NCBI GenBank assembly: GCA_031263335.1
Contig: JAISGB010000183.1
Location: forward strand, 1 to 11,825
Direction: 5' to 3'
DNA: 11,825 nucleotides
Origin: Eubacteriales Family XIII. Incertae Sedis bacterium
GTDB lineage: Bacteria; Bacillota; Clostridia; Peptostreptococcales; Anaerovoracaceae
Shown piece by piece: positions 1 to 6,318 of the stretch; the first letter of the stretch is position 1, and the number at the start of each line of letters is the position of its first letter. Position numbers and translations under genes: made by a program. Under the pieces are notes generated by a model. It searched no databases. It was not told the origin of the DNA and saw nothing but the letters and a program-made list of their open reading frames with translations.

Positions 1-635
1 TATTCGATCCCCTGCGCGTCAAAATAGGCGGTGGCCCTGTTCTTTGCGGTTTCGCCAAAATCATCGTTGACCGCCATGATGCCGACCTTTTTGCATCCGA
101 GTTCCTTATCCAAGTATTCTGCGGTCGCCGTCGCCGCGTGAATATCCGGGACCCTGTTCCATGTGGTGTACTCGTTTGTCACCGCTTCCGGAACGGCCAT
201 ACTTTGGCTGCCGCTGATTTGAAGCACATTCGTCTCATTGATCAGGTCGGCGATCGCGAGCATCTGGGAACTGAAATGGGGGCCGAACACGACCTCGTAC
301 GAATCATCCCGCAAGACCTTGTTCGCCGCGTTGACCGCGGAGTCGGGGGTCGAAGCGGAATCGATGATGTCAAATTGGATCTCCCTGCCGGCGACGCCGC
401 CGTCCGCGTTCCGTTGATCCACGGCCAAGTTGATCGCGTTTGAAATATCCTCCCCGTCGCTGGCCCATCCTCCGGTCATTGCCATCAAGCCGCCGATCTT
501 GATGGGTTCGCCGGCGTCGGCGTTGCCGGTATCGCCGGTCTCCTCATCCGCGTTTCCCCCGTTCCCCCCGCATGCGCTCAATGTGAAAATAAGCGCCGCA
601 ACAACGAACAGTACAAGCAAATTTTTCTTTTTCAT
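1..635 (-). CDS. ABC transporter substrate-binding lipoprotein, LivK/branched-chain amino acid type (5' part only)
   Basis: The gene starts at 635 and runs off the left edge, so about 211 N-terminal residues are visible of a family that is usually 370-410 long. It has a Lys-rich start, a hydrophobic stretch (residues 6-19) and a lipobox LSAC with the lipidated Cys at 22, then a Gly/Asn/Asp/Glu-rich linker. The mature domain opens with IKIGGLMAMTGGWASDG and continues with AINLAVDQRNADGGVAG and a region ending VFGPHFSSQ, typical of type I periplasmic-binding folds (Peripla_BP_6). A purine-rich ribosome site (AGGAGG at 647-652) precedes the ATG. Family members deliver branched-chain amino acids, amides, short carboxylates or aromatic acids to a Liv-type permease; the ligand cannot be read from this sequence. 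It lies downstream of, and in the same direction as, the acyl-CoA dehydrogenase/ETF/LysR operon, so it may import the substrate of that pathway (inference). Confidence 0.9.
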   Translation of the reverse strand, partial: MKKKNLLVLFVVAALIFTLSACGGNGGNADEETGDTGNADAGEPIKIGGLMAMTGGWASDGEDISNAINLAVDQRNADGGVAGREIQFDIIDSASTPDSAVNAANKVLRDDSYEVVFGPHFSSQMLAIADLINETNVLQISGSQSMAVPEAVTNEYTTWNRVPDIHAATATAEYLDKELGCKKVGIMAVNDDFGETAKNRATAYFDAQGIE

Positions 636-666
636 GGCCGCCTCTTCCTCCTTTTCAAATCTTCTC

Positions 667-688
667 ATGCAATTGTTTCCGATTGCAT
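667..688. repeat. Inverted repeat in the leader of the binding-protein gene
   Basis: Perfect 7-bp arms ATGCAAT (667-673) and ATTGCAT (682-688) are separated by 8 nt. The repeat lies between the predicted promoter (740-768) and the start codon at 635. It could be an operator, for instance for the LysR protein encoded just upstream, or an RNA hairpin. There is no T-run on either side, so it is not an intrinsic terminator. Function is inference. Confidence 0.4.
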
Positions 689-739
689 TTCCGGGGAATT
701 CACACGCCAATTTCCCAAGCCTGATGATTCCTTACCGCA

Positions 740-768
740 AATATAAACTCTTGACCGGATACAATCAA
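740..768 (-). promoter_or_regulatory. Candidate sigma-70 promoter of the binding-protein gene
   Basis: On the minus strand a -35 like TTGATT (763-768) and a -10 like TATATT (740-745) are separated by exactly 17 nt. Transcription would begin near 733, giving a leader of about 100 nt that contains the 667-688 dyad. It would let the transporter be expressed separately from the upstream operon. Confidence 0.45.
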
Positions 769-809
769 TTGCTTTCGGCACATTCGCGATAGCTTTTCAC
801 AGGGGAGAT

Positions 810-825
810 ATAGATTGAAATCTAT
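810..825. repeat. Short perfect dyad just downstream of the lysR gene
   Basis: ATAGATT (810-816) and AATCTAT (819-825) form a perfect 7-bp inverted repeat with a 2-nt centre, 17 nt past the lysR stop codon and about 42 nt upstream of the predicted -35 of the next gene. It is AT-rich with too small a loop for a good terminator. Position suits an activator or repressor site. Its even symmetry does not fit the T-N11-A rule of LysR sites, so which protein would bind is open. Confidence 0.35.
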
Positions 826-841
826 GACAAAAATCGGGTTT

Positions 842-1744
842 TTATCGTTCTTTGAGCAGGTCCAAAAACAATTTGCTTTCCGGGGTCAACCTGTCGGAAA
901 GCCACGCGACGACGATGCTCGGCCCTTCGTCGATTTCGGGCAACCTGTAATATTTCATCCCCGCCGCCTCATCGAGATTGCTCAATTGCCCGCAGATCCC
1001 AATCCCGTTCCGATTGAGAATGTCGTGGATAAACGATAAAAAATTGGGAACGAAATCGATTCGTTTCGGTCGGAAGCCATAGTGTCCGCACTCAACCATC
1101 AGCTGCTGTTCGGCATAGTCATTGTCGGGGTGCGCGATGCGAATAAACACCTCGTCGTTAAACGCGTCAAAATCCGGTTCATCGGACGCGGCCAACGGAT
1201 GGTTGGCGGAGATCATGATGTGACGGACCATTTTGGAAACCTTTTTGAGGGAAATGTTCGGCATATTGTGCAGGACAAAATCCTGCGTGATGGCAAAATC
1301 CACAATGCCCAGATCCAAGGTCTCCCGAAGCTCTCTGAAATCACAGAGAAAACTTTCAACCGCGACAGCCGGATATTTTTTTTGGAACAATTTGATCGCG
1401 TTGATGAACTGCGTGAAGTTCTCATCGGTATCATACGCGCTTGGCGCGACAAAACGCAGGGTTTGGCCGGATTCGCGTTTCATCGCCTTGGCGTAATCGA
1501 ACGCGTTGCCCAAATCGCCGACAATATGCTCCAGCGCGAATTTCAAATATTCCCCTTCCTTGGTGAGTGTGATCCCCATATTGTTGCGGAGGCACAATTT
1601 GATCCCGATCGAATCCTCGAAGGTTTTCAACGTCTTGCTGAGCGTGGGTTGCGTGACGAACATCTCCTTTGCCGCCCTGGAGCAATTCTTGTACTTTGCA
1701 ACCGTCAAAAACGCGTTGATTTGTGGGAATGTAATATTTTCCAT
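842..1744 (-). CDS. LysR-family transcriptional regulator
   Basis: 300 residues, the normal length for LysR-type regulators. The N-terminal winged helix-turn-helix (about residues 3-62) contains SRAAKEMFVTQPTLSK (22-37) and the following GITLTKEG wing. The rest is the LysR substrate-binding domain (about 90-298), which would sense a small effector acid or acyl-CoA. The start codon lies 11 nt after the etfA stop, so the gene is the last of the dehydrogenase-etfB-etfA transcript. No convincing Shine-Dalgarno is seen before its ATG, so translation may depend on coupling to etfA. LysR genes are more often divergent from their targets; here it is co-directional and also sits directly upstream of the binding-protein gene. 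Likely targets are its own operon and/or that transporter (inference). Effector unknown. Confidence 0.93.
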   Translation of the reverse strand: MENITFPQINAFLTVAKYKNCSRAAKEMFVTQPTLSKTLKTFEDSIGIKLCLRNNMGITLTKEGEYLKFALEHIVGDLGNAFDYAKAMKRESGQTLRFVAPSAYDTDENFTQFINAIKLFQKKYPAVAVESFLCDFRELRETLDLGIVDFAITQDFVLHNMPNISLKKVSKMVRHIMISANHPLAASDEPDFDAFNDEVFIRIAHPDNDYAEQQLMVECGHYGFRPKRIDFVPNFLSFIHDILNRNGIGICGQLSNLDEAAGMKYYRLPEIDEGPSIVVAWLSDRLTPESKLFLDLLKER

Positions 1745-1755
1745 CGATTTGAAGT

Positions 1756-2760
1756 TTAGGGTTCCGTGATCGCGGTCATGGCGTCAAGGATCTTTGACGC
1801 GTCGCCGACGGCATAGAAATCCGACATGCCGAATATGGCCGCGTTGGGATCGTTGTTCACGCTGATAACCGTTCCCGCGTTCTTCATCCCGCAGACATGG
1901 TGCGTCGCGCCGGAGACGCCAAACCCCACATAGACCTTCGGCGTCACGGTCTTTCCGCTGGTCCCGATCAGGTTTCTCTCGTTTTCCGGCCGGCCGGACT
2001 CGACGGCGGGACGGGTATATCCGACCGCCCCGGCAAAATATTCCGCCAATTTCTCCAAGGACGCAAAGGCATCCTTGTCCTTTAAGCCGTACCCGCCGCA
2101 GACGACAAGGTCGGCCTTGTCGACGGATCTGCCGCCGGGGGCGCTTTCAACGATGCCGATCGGCTCGATCGAACCGTGCCGGGATTTTAAAACTTCCGTA
2201 TCGATCGGGATGACCGTCGGGCAGGTCTTTTGTTCTCGCGTTTGGTTTGAGGCCGAGAAAATTCCCGCCTTGATCGTGGCGATTCTTGGCCTTGTCGCCG
2301 GGATGTAAATCTCCCCGACAACCTTTCCGCCAAAGGCCGGGACCAAGCAGACGGGTTCGCCTTCCTCGTCGATCTTCAAGTCCACGCAATGCGCGGCGAC
2401 GCCCGTACGAAAGCGGACCCCCATGGTGGGCGCCAATTCCTCCCCCTCCGCCGTCGCGCAGATGAGCAACAGATCGGGGTCAAAATCCCGAATCGCGGTC
2501 TCCAACATGAGACAGTGATAGTCGGGCCGGAATATGTCCAACAGGGCGTCTTCCGCCGCGTACAGCACATCGACGCCCGATTGTCGCAAGGTCTCACGCG
2601 CCTCGGGGTATTCTCCGCCGATGTATACGGCCCCGCAGATCGCCTCCGGACAGATTTGCTTTACTTTAGTCAATAATTCCCAAAAGGATTGTTGGATCTC
2701 ACCTGCCGCGACGTCCGCCAAGATGAGCGCTTTCTTTATCTTTCGAGGATTGTTCGTCAT
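1756..2760 (-). CDS. etfA: Electron transfer flavoprotein alpha subunit (EtfA/FixB family)
   Basis: 334 residues from ATG at 2760; a TTG at 2763 is an alternative start, and GGAG lies 8 nt before the ATG. EtfA pairs with EtfB to carry FAD and pass electrons to or from an acyl-CoA dehydrogenase. The C-terminal FAD domain (about 205-330) is clear: IGTSGKTVTPKVY (265-277), GVSGATHH (281-288) and the VNNDPNAAIF segment. Residues matching human ETF alpha R249, T266 and H286 are kept as R250, S268 and H288. The family GGRG motif reads GGYG (222-225), the Gln before Thr/Ser266 is Thr, the Gln before His286 is His, and one residue is inserted between the Arg and Ser sites. The fold and FAD binding look intact but this is a divergent subtype. 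It follows etfB by about 43 nt in the same operon. Confidence 0.93.
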   Translation of the reverse strand: MTNNPRKIKKALILADVAAGEIQQSFWELLTKVKQICPEAICGAVYIGGEYPEARETLRQSGVDVLYAAEDALLDIFRPDYHCLMLETAIRDFDPDLLLICATAEGEELAPTMGVRFRTGVAAHCVDLKIDEEGEPVCLVPAFGGKVVGEIYIPATRPRIATIKAGIFSASNQTREQKTCPTVIPIDTEVLKSRHGSIEPIGIVESAPGGRSVDKADLVVCGGYGLKDKDAFASLEKLAEYFAGAVGYTRPAVESGRPENERNLIGTSGKTVTPKVYVGFGVSGATHHVCGMKNAGTVISVNNDPNAAIFGMSDFYAVGDASKILDAMTAITEP

Positions 2761-2803
2761 CAACCGGACTCCGTTCCGCCGATCAAGGCTTGGTTTTCGT
2801 GTG

Positions 2804-3634
2804 TTAAATACTCTTTTTGATAATATCCATAAACGCGGCGGCGATTTCCGCCGGTGTGCCGGCGACGCGTTGCCCCGTGCGGCTTAAGTCGGGTATGGAC
2901 AGCGCGCCCGCCTTCGTGGGGGAACCCGCGTATCCGACCGTATCCGAAGAAACATCCAACGCGTCAAACCTCAATATTTCGAGCTTCTTCTTCTTTGATT
3001 TCACGACGCCCAACGCGGAAACGATGCGCGGCCTGTTTGAGTTTCGCTCTACCGAAAGAAGGATCGGCGGGCGCGCCCTGTAACGGATATGGCCTTGCTC
3101 CGCTTTTTTGTGAATGATCCAGGACGCGGCGCCGGGGGCCTGCCCCGCGCGCGTATCCCGTTCGATGCTTGAAACATTGGCAATGTGCGGCAAGCCGAGC
3201 CATTCCGCCAACTGCACGGGTACGTGCGCCGTCGCGCCGTCGGCGCTTTCATTCCCCGCGAGAATCAGATCGGGGGCAAGCCCGATTGTTTCGATGCCCT
3301 TCATCAACGTCCGGGAGGTTGCGTAGGTATCCGCCCCGCCAAACCGGATGTCGCTCAGCAGATAGGCTTCATCGGCGCCCATCGCCAGACATTCCCTGAT
3401 TCGATCCGCGCAAAAATCCGGCGCCATGCTGAGTACGGTGATCGACGCTTCCGTTGTATCCTTGATACGCAAAGCCGCTTCCAACGCGTTTTTATCTGCG
3501 GGATTGATCACGGTCGGAATGCCTTCCCTGATCAATCTGCGCGTCTCCGGATCGATCATGAGCAGATCGTATTTCTCCGGATCGGGTACGGGTTTTACGC
3601 ATACCAAGATCTGCAATGTTCCCTCCGCCGTCAT
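2804..3634 (-). CDS. etfB: Electron transfer flavoprotein beta subunit (EtfB/FixA family)
   Basis: 276 residues from ATG at 3634. Typical EtfB signatures are ILVCVKPVPDPEKY near the N terminus, VINPADKNALEAALRIKD (42-59), LAMGADEAYLLSD (83-95) and GNESADGATAHVPVQLAE (127-144), the last corresponding to the nucleotide-binding segment that often reads DGDTAQVGPQ in clostridial EtfB. It forms a heterodimer with EtfA and shuttles electrons for the dehydrogenase encoded 4 nt upstream. The start is uncertain: ATG 3634 has no Shine-Dalgarno, whereas a TTG at 3614-3616 is preceded by GGAGG with a 5-nt gap and would give the family-typical MQILVCVKPVPD beginning. Whether this ETF is the bifurcating (NADH-binding, two-FAD) kind or the AMP-containing kind cannot be decided by eye. 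Confidence 0.93.
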   Translation of the reverse strand: MTAEGTLQILVCVKPVPDPEKYDLLMIDPETRRLIREGIPTVINPADKNALEAALRIKDTTEASITVLSMAPDFCADRIRECLAMGADEAYLLSDIRFGGADTYATSRTLMKGIETIGLAPDLILAGNESADGATAHVPVQLAEWLGLPHIANVSSIERDTRAGQAPGAASWIIHKKAEQGHIRYRARPPILLSVERNSNRPRIVSALGVVKSKKKKLEILRFDALDVSSDTVGYAGSPTKAGALSIPDLSRTGQRVAGTPAEIAAAFMDIIKKSI

Positions 3635-3638
3635 AACA

Positions 3639-4793
3639 TCATACCGCGTATTGTTTCAGCGTATCGCCGGCGATGATCAATTTTTGGATCTCGGATGTTC
3701 CGCCCGAAGAAATGGAGGTCAGCGCGTCCCGGAGAAATCTGCCCGTCGGATATTCATTGACGATGCCGTAGGCGCCCATCAGTTCAATGGTTCTCTTGGC
3801 CGCCGAGGCCGCCGCTTCCGTTCCGTAGTATTTCGCGAGGCTGCATTCGGCGACGGCGGATTTCCCGTCGTCCTTCCGCTTCGCCGCCCTGTAGAGCAGT
3901 AGGCGGGCCGCTTCATAGGCGAGACGTATTTCCGCTATATGGAATTGTATCGCCTGCAATTTGGAAATCGGCTTGCCGTAGACGATGCGTTTATTGGAGA
4001 ACCGCACGCTTTCCTCCAAGCAACCCCTGAGGATGCCGACACTGATGGCGGCCATGCTCGCCCGACCGACTTCCCCGATGACCTTCGACGCGACGCCGTA
4101 CCCCTTCCCCAAGGCGCCGATCACCTGATCTTCCGCGACAAACACATGATCCATGATCAGTTCGCCCGTAACGGAACCGCGTAGGCCCATTTTGTTTTCT
4201 TTCCTTCCGGGGTTAAACCCCTCGGCCCCCTTTTCGATCAGGAAAACAGACAGCAGATTGCGTCCCTTCTCATCCGTTCCGGATTTTGCGGTGATCATCG
4301 CGTAATCAGCCGTGTGGGAGTTTGTGATGAAGCACTTCCGCCCCCGGATCATCCAACCCCCGTCCTTTGCTTCCGCGGTTGTCGCCGCCCCCAAGAGATC
4401 GGAACCGCCCCCGGGTTCCGTTGTGCCCAACCCCGTTATTTTTTCTCCGGAGCACAAGGAAGGCAGGTACTTCTTTTTTTGCGCTTCATTTCCAAATTCC
4501 AACAGGGCCGCGACGCCCAACTGATGCGTGAACACGAACATCGCCAAGCCCGCGGAATGCCGCGCGATTTCCTCCAACGCGATGACCCGTTCCGTATGGC
4601 CGAGGCCGACGCCCCCGTATTCCTCCGGGACAAAGACGCCGAGTATCCCCAGCTCTCCCATTTTGGGAAAAAGTTCGACGGGGCAATGATCCTCCGAATC
4701 CCATTTTGCCGCGTTCGGGGCCACCTCTTGATTTACAAAATCGGCAAACGCCTCCCGTAACATTGCTTGCTCCTGTGTGAATTCAAAATCCAT
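3639..4793 (-). CDS. Acyl-CoA dehydrogenase family flavoenzyme, possibly an enoyl-CoA reductase
   Basis: 384 residues, standard length. The N-terminal helical domain begins MDFEFTQEQAMLREAFADF, the FAD/substrate loop TTEPGGGSD is at 124-132 with KCFITN at 153-158, KMGLRGS at 201-207, and the C-terminal helical domain ends GGTSEIQKLIIAGDTLKQY. The enzyme interconverts acyl-CoA and 2-enoyl-CoA with ETF as electron partner. The catalytic Glu of SCAD/MCAD enzymes (Glu in YEGTSEIQ) is Gly364 here. The alternative base position of isovaleryl- and long-chain enzymes (Glu just before Arg in helix G) is Gly243-Arg244. The substrate is therefore not predictable. Gene order with etfB and etfA matches caffeyl-CoA reductase CarCDE, and the GG before T/S plus the KQY end recall CaiA, which suggests a reductive role (inference). 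Ribosome site GGAAGGGG lies at 4802-4809. Confidence 0.92.
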   Translation of the reverse strand: MDFEFTQEQAMLREAFADFVNQEVAPNAAKWDSEDHCPVELFPKMGELGILGVFVPEEYGGVGLGHTERVIALEEIARHSAGLAMFVFTHQLGVAALLEFGNEAQKKKYLPSLCSGEKITGLGTTEPGGGSDLLGAATTAEAKDGGWMIRGRKCFITNSHTADYAMITAKSGTDEKGRNLLSVFLIEKGAEGFNPGRKENKMGLRGSVTGELIMDHVFVAEDQVIGALGKGYGVASKVIGEVGRASMAAISVGILRGCLEESVRFSNKRIVYGKPISKLQAIQFHIAEIRLAYEAARLLLYRAAKRKDDGKSAVAECSLAKYYGTEAAASAAKRTIELMGAYGIVNEYPTGRFLRDALTSISSGGTSEIQKLIIAGDTLKQYAV

Positions 4794-4852
4794 TTTTTCA
4801 TCCCCTTCCGATTGACGGCGCAGAAAATTTACGAATAGTCATCATTGGGATA

Positions 4853-4881
4853 ATTGTATATTTACATCATGATACTGTCAA
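4853..4881 (-). promoter_or_regulatory. Strong sigma-70 promoter of the dehydrogenase-etfBA-lysR operon
   Basis: On the minus strand a perfect -35 TTGACA (4876-4881) and a -10 TACAAT (4853-4858, five of six) have the ideal 17-nt spacer. Transcription would start near 4846, about 50 nt before the start codon. The spacer contains an 8-bp palindrome ATCATGAT (4866-4873). The -35 box is one arm of the inverted repeat at 4876-4902, so binding there would block polymerase. Confidence 0.75.
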
Positions 4882-4902
4882 GAAATAAATCGTTTTTTGA
4901 CA
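4876..4902. repeat. 27-bp inverted repeat, candidate operator between xre and the dehydrogenase operon
   Basis: Arms TGTCAAGAAA (4876-4885) and TTTTTTGACA (4893-4902) match at 9 of 10 positions around a 7-nt centre. One arm is the -35 box of the dehydrogenase promoter. The other ends 4 nt before the ribosome site of the divergent xre gene. This placement fits an operator for the small helix-turn-helix protein, controlling both directions (inference). Confidence 0.5.
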
Positions 4903-4916
4903 TAGCGAGGAGTAAG

Positions 4917-5174
4917 ATGAAACTGTATCGATACAAGGGACGCTGTAATGTTTCGGGCGTGAATATTAAGGTGCTCCGTATTGCCGCCGGGCTGTCGCAA
5001 GAGCAGCTTGCGGCGCGGTTGCAAACGAAGGGGTTGCAGATAACCCAAAAACAGATCAGCAGGATCGAAACGGGCGAGCGGGTGCTTGCCGATTTTGAAT
5101 TGATGATCTTTGCTCGTGTGCTTGGTACGTCCGCCGACGGCCTGCTGTCCGAATGCCGGCCCCGGCGCGTATAG
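4917..5174 (+). CDS. Small Xre/Cro-type helix-turn-helix transcriptional regulator
   Basis: 85 residues. The ATG at 4917 is chosen because GAGGAG (4907-4912) precedes it; the frame stays open upstream to 4854 but no ribosome site supports a longer form, and that extension would run through the inverted repeat. Residues 17-75 form one HTH_3 domain: NIKVLRIAAGLSQEQLAARL (helices 1-2), then ITQKQISRIETGERVLADFE (recognition helix and turn), then ARVLGTSADGLL. There is no effector or oligomerisation domain beyond a short Arg-rich tail. It is divergent from the dehydrogenase operon and convergent with pilT. The 27-bp inverted repeat directly upstream is a plausible self-operator. A weak promoter (TTGGGA 4845-4850, 17 nt, CATGAT 4868-4873) could serve it. 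Target assignment is inference. Confidence 0.85.
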   Translation: MKLYRYKGRCNVSGVNIKVLRIAAGLSQEQLAARLQTKGLQITQKQISRIETGERVLADFELMIFARVLGTSADGLLSECRPRRV

Positions 5175-5215
5175 TATCTTCGCCGGGGGAAGGGGATCCG
5201 GCGCGCCGCCAACCG

Positions 5216-6277
5216 TTACAGCGCCATCCGCTTCTTCATGAGTTCCGGTTGCGTGGCGAAGGATATTGCGGTGATCTCCGATATCTGCCCTTCCTTGTAC
5301 AGCTTTAAGAGGCTGCCGTCCATCGTCGTCATGCCGTCGCCCTGCGAGGAGGTGATGACGCCGTCGATCTGATGGATCTTGCTCTCGCGGATCATGTTTC
5401 GGATGGCGTCGTTTACGATCATGACTTCAAACACGGGAATGATCTTTTCCTCGACGCTCGGCGCCAATTGCTGTGAGATGACGGACTGTAAGACCATCGC
5501 CAACTGGACGCGGATCTGCCCCTGTTGATTGGCGGGGAAGGCGTCCACGATCCGATCGATGGTGTTGGCCGCGCCCACGGTATGGAGGGTGGAGATGACC
5601 AAATGCCCCGTTTCCGCCGCCGTCATGGCGATGTTGATCGTCTCCGAATCGCGCAGTTCCCCGAGCAGGATGACGTCGGGCGCCTGTCTGAGCGCGGCCC
5701 GCAACGCGATCACATAGCTGTCGGTATCCAAGGAAATCTCCCGTTGGCTCACGATGCTCTTGCCGTGTCTGTGGAGGAACTCGATCGGATCCTCCAAGGT
5801 GATGATATGCGCGTTCCGCGTCTTGTTGATTTGGTCGATCATGCAGGACAGCGTGGTGGATTTTCCGCTCCCGGCGGGACCCGTGACCAATACCAAGCCC
5901 TTCTTTTTCTGCGCCTGCTTGAGCACGATATCGGGGATGCCGAGCGTGGAGGGATCCGGCAGATCGAAGGCGACGACCCGGATCACGGCGGCGAGCGTAC
6001 CCCTCTGCTTGTAGGCGCTCACGCGGAACCGCGCGACGCCGGGCAGGGAGAAGGAGAAATCATCGTCGCCCCCATCCTTCACGCGCGAGATATCGCGCTG
6101 CGACGAGATCATGTAGATCTCCTCGAGGAGCGCCGCCGTATCCTCCGGCAACAGACGCTCCTCGGCCATCTCGATGATCACGCCGTTGACCTTGTAGGAA
6201 AGCGGTCTGCCCGAGATCATATATATGTCCGACGCGTTCTCCGTCGCCGCTTTTCTCAATAAGCCGTCCAATTCCAT
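5216..6277 (-). CDS. pilT: PilT-type type IV pilus / secretion ATPase
   Basis: 353 residues from ATG 6277, chosen over an upstream in-frame start because AAGGAG sits 9 nt before it and because MELDGLLRKA is a PilT-like beginning. It is a hexameric cytoplasmic motor of the GspE/PilT family. Visible motifs are Walker A GPAGSGKST (133-141), Asp box TLEDPIEF (160-167), Walker B DVILLGELRD (201-210), His box TGHLVISTLHT (223-233) and AIRNMIRE (291-298), the counterpart of the PilT AIRNLIRE-type motif. It lacks the long N-terminal domain and tetracysteine zinc site of PilB, so it is the retraction-type ATPase by family. It is the last gene of the pilC-led operon, 41 nt after the preceding gene. No PilB is present nearby, so in this module it could power assembly as well as retraction (inference). 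Confidence 0.94.
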   Translation of the reverse strand: MELDGLLRKAATENASDIYMISGRPLSYKVNGVIIEMAEERLLPEDTAALLEEIYMISSQRDISRVKDGGDDDFSFSLPGVARFRVSAYKQRGTLAAVIRVVAFDLPDPSTLGIPDIVLKQAQKKKGLVLVTGPAGSGKSTTLSCMIDQINKTRNAHIITLEDPIEFLHRHGKSIVSQREISLDTDSYVIALRAALRQAPDVILLGELRDSETINIAMTAAETGHLVISTLHTVGAANTIDRIVDAFPANQQGQIRVQLAMVLQSVISQQLAPSVEEKIIPVFEVMIVNDAIRNMIRESKIHQIDGVITSSQGDGMTTMDGSLLKLYKEGQISEITAISFATQPELMKKRMAL

Positions 6278-6318
6278 ATGATTTTGCTCCTTGTCCTCAT
6301 AAAAAACCATCGGCGCCG

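Noticed and set aside
828..842. AAAAA/TTTTT mini-stem right after the lysR stop as a terminator
   Set aside because: Only five A-T pairs around CCCGA; too weak to be convincing.
1082..1759. Long plus-strand open frame opposite lysR (225 codons)
   Set aside because: Lies fully over a clear LysR gene in the opposite strand, has no recognisable domain and no ribosome site; a by-product of GC-rich codon use.
4854..4916. Upstream start for the Xre protein at 4854
   Set aside because: The added residues do not belong to the helix-turn-helix domain, no ribosome site precedes that codon, and the stretch contains the opposing promoter and the inverted repeat.
5181..5203. Hairpin CGCCGG/CCGGCG between xre and pilT as a terminator
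   Set aside because: The 6-bp stem has an 11-nt loop and no T-run on either strand, so it fails the usual intrinsic terminator pattern; it may be chance in GC-rich DNA.
5525..6262. Plus-strand open frame of 245 codons opposite pilT
   Set aside because: Antisense to well-conserved PilT motifs; its translation is rich in Arg, Asp, Gly and His, as expected for the opposite frame of a GC-rich gene.
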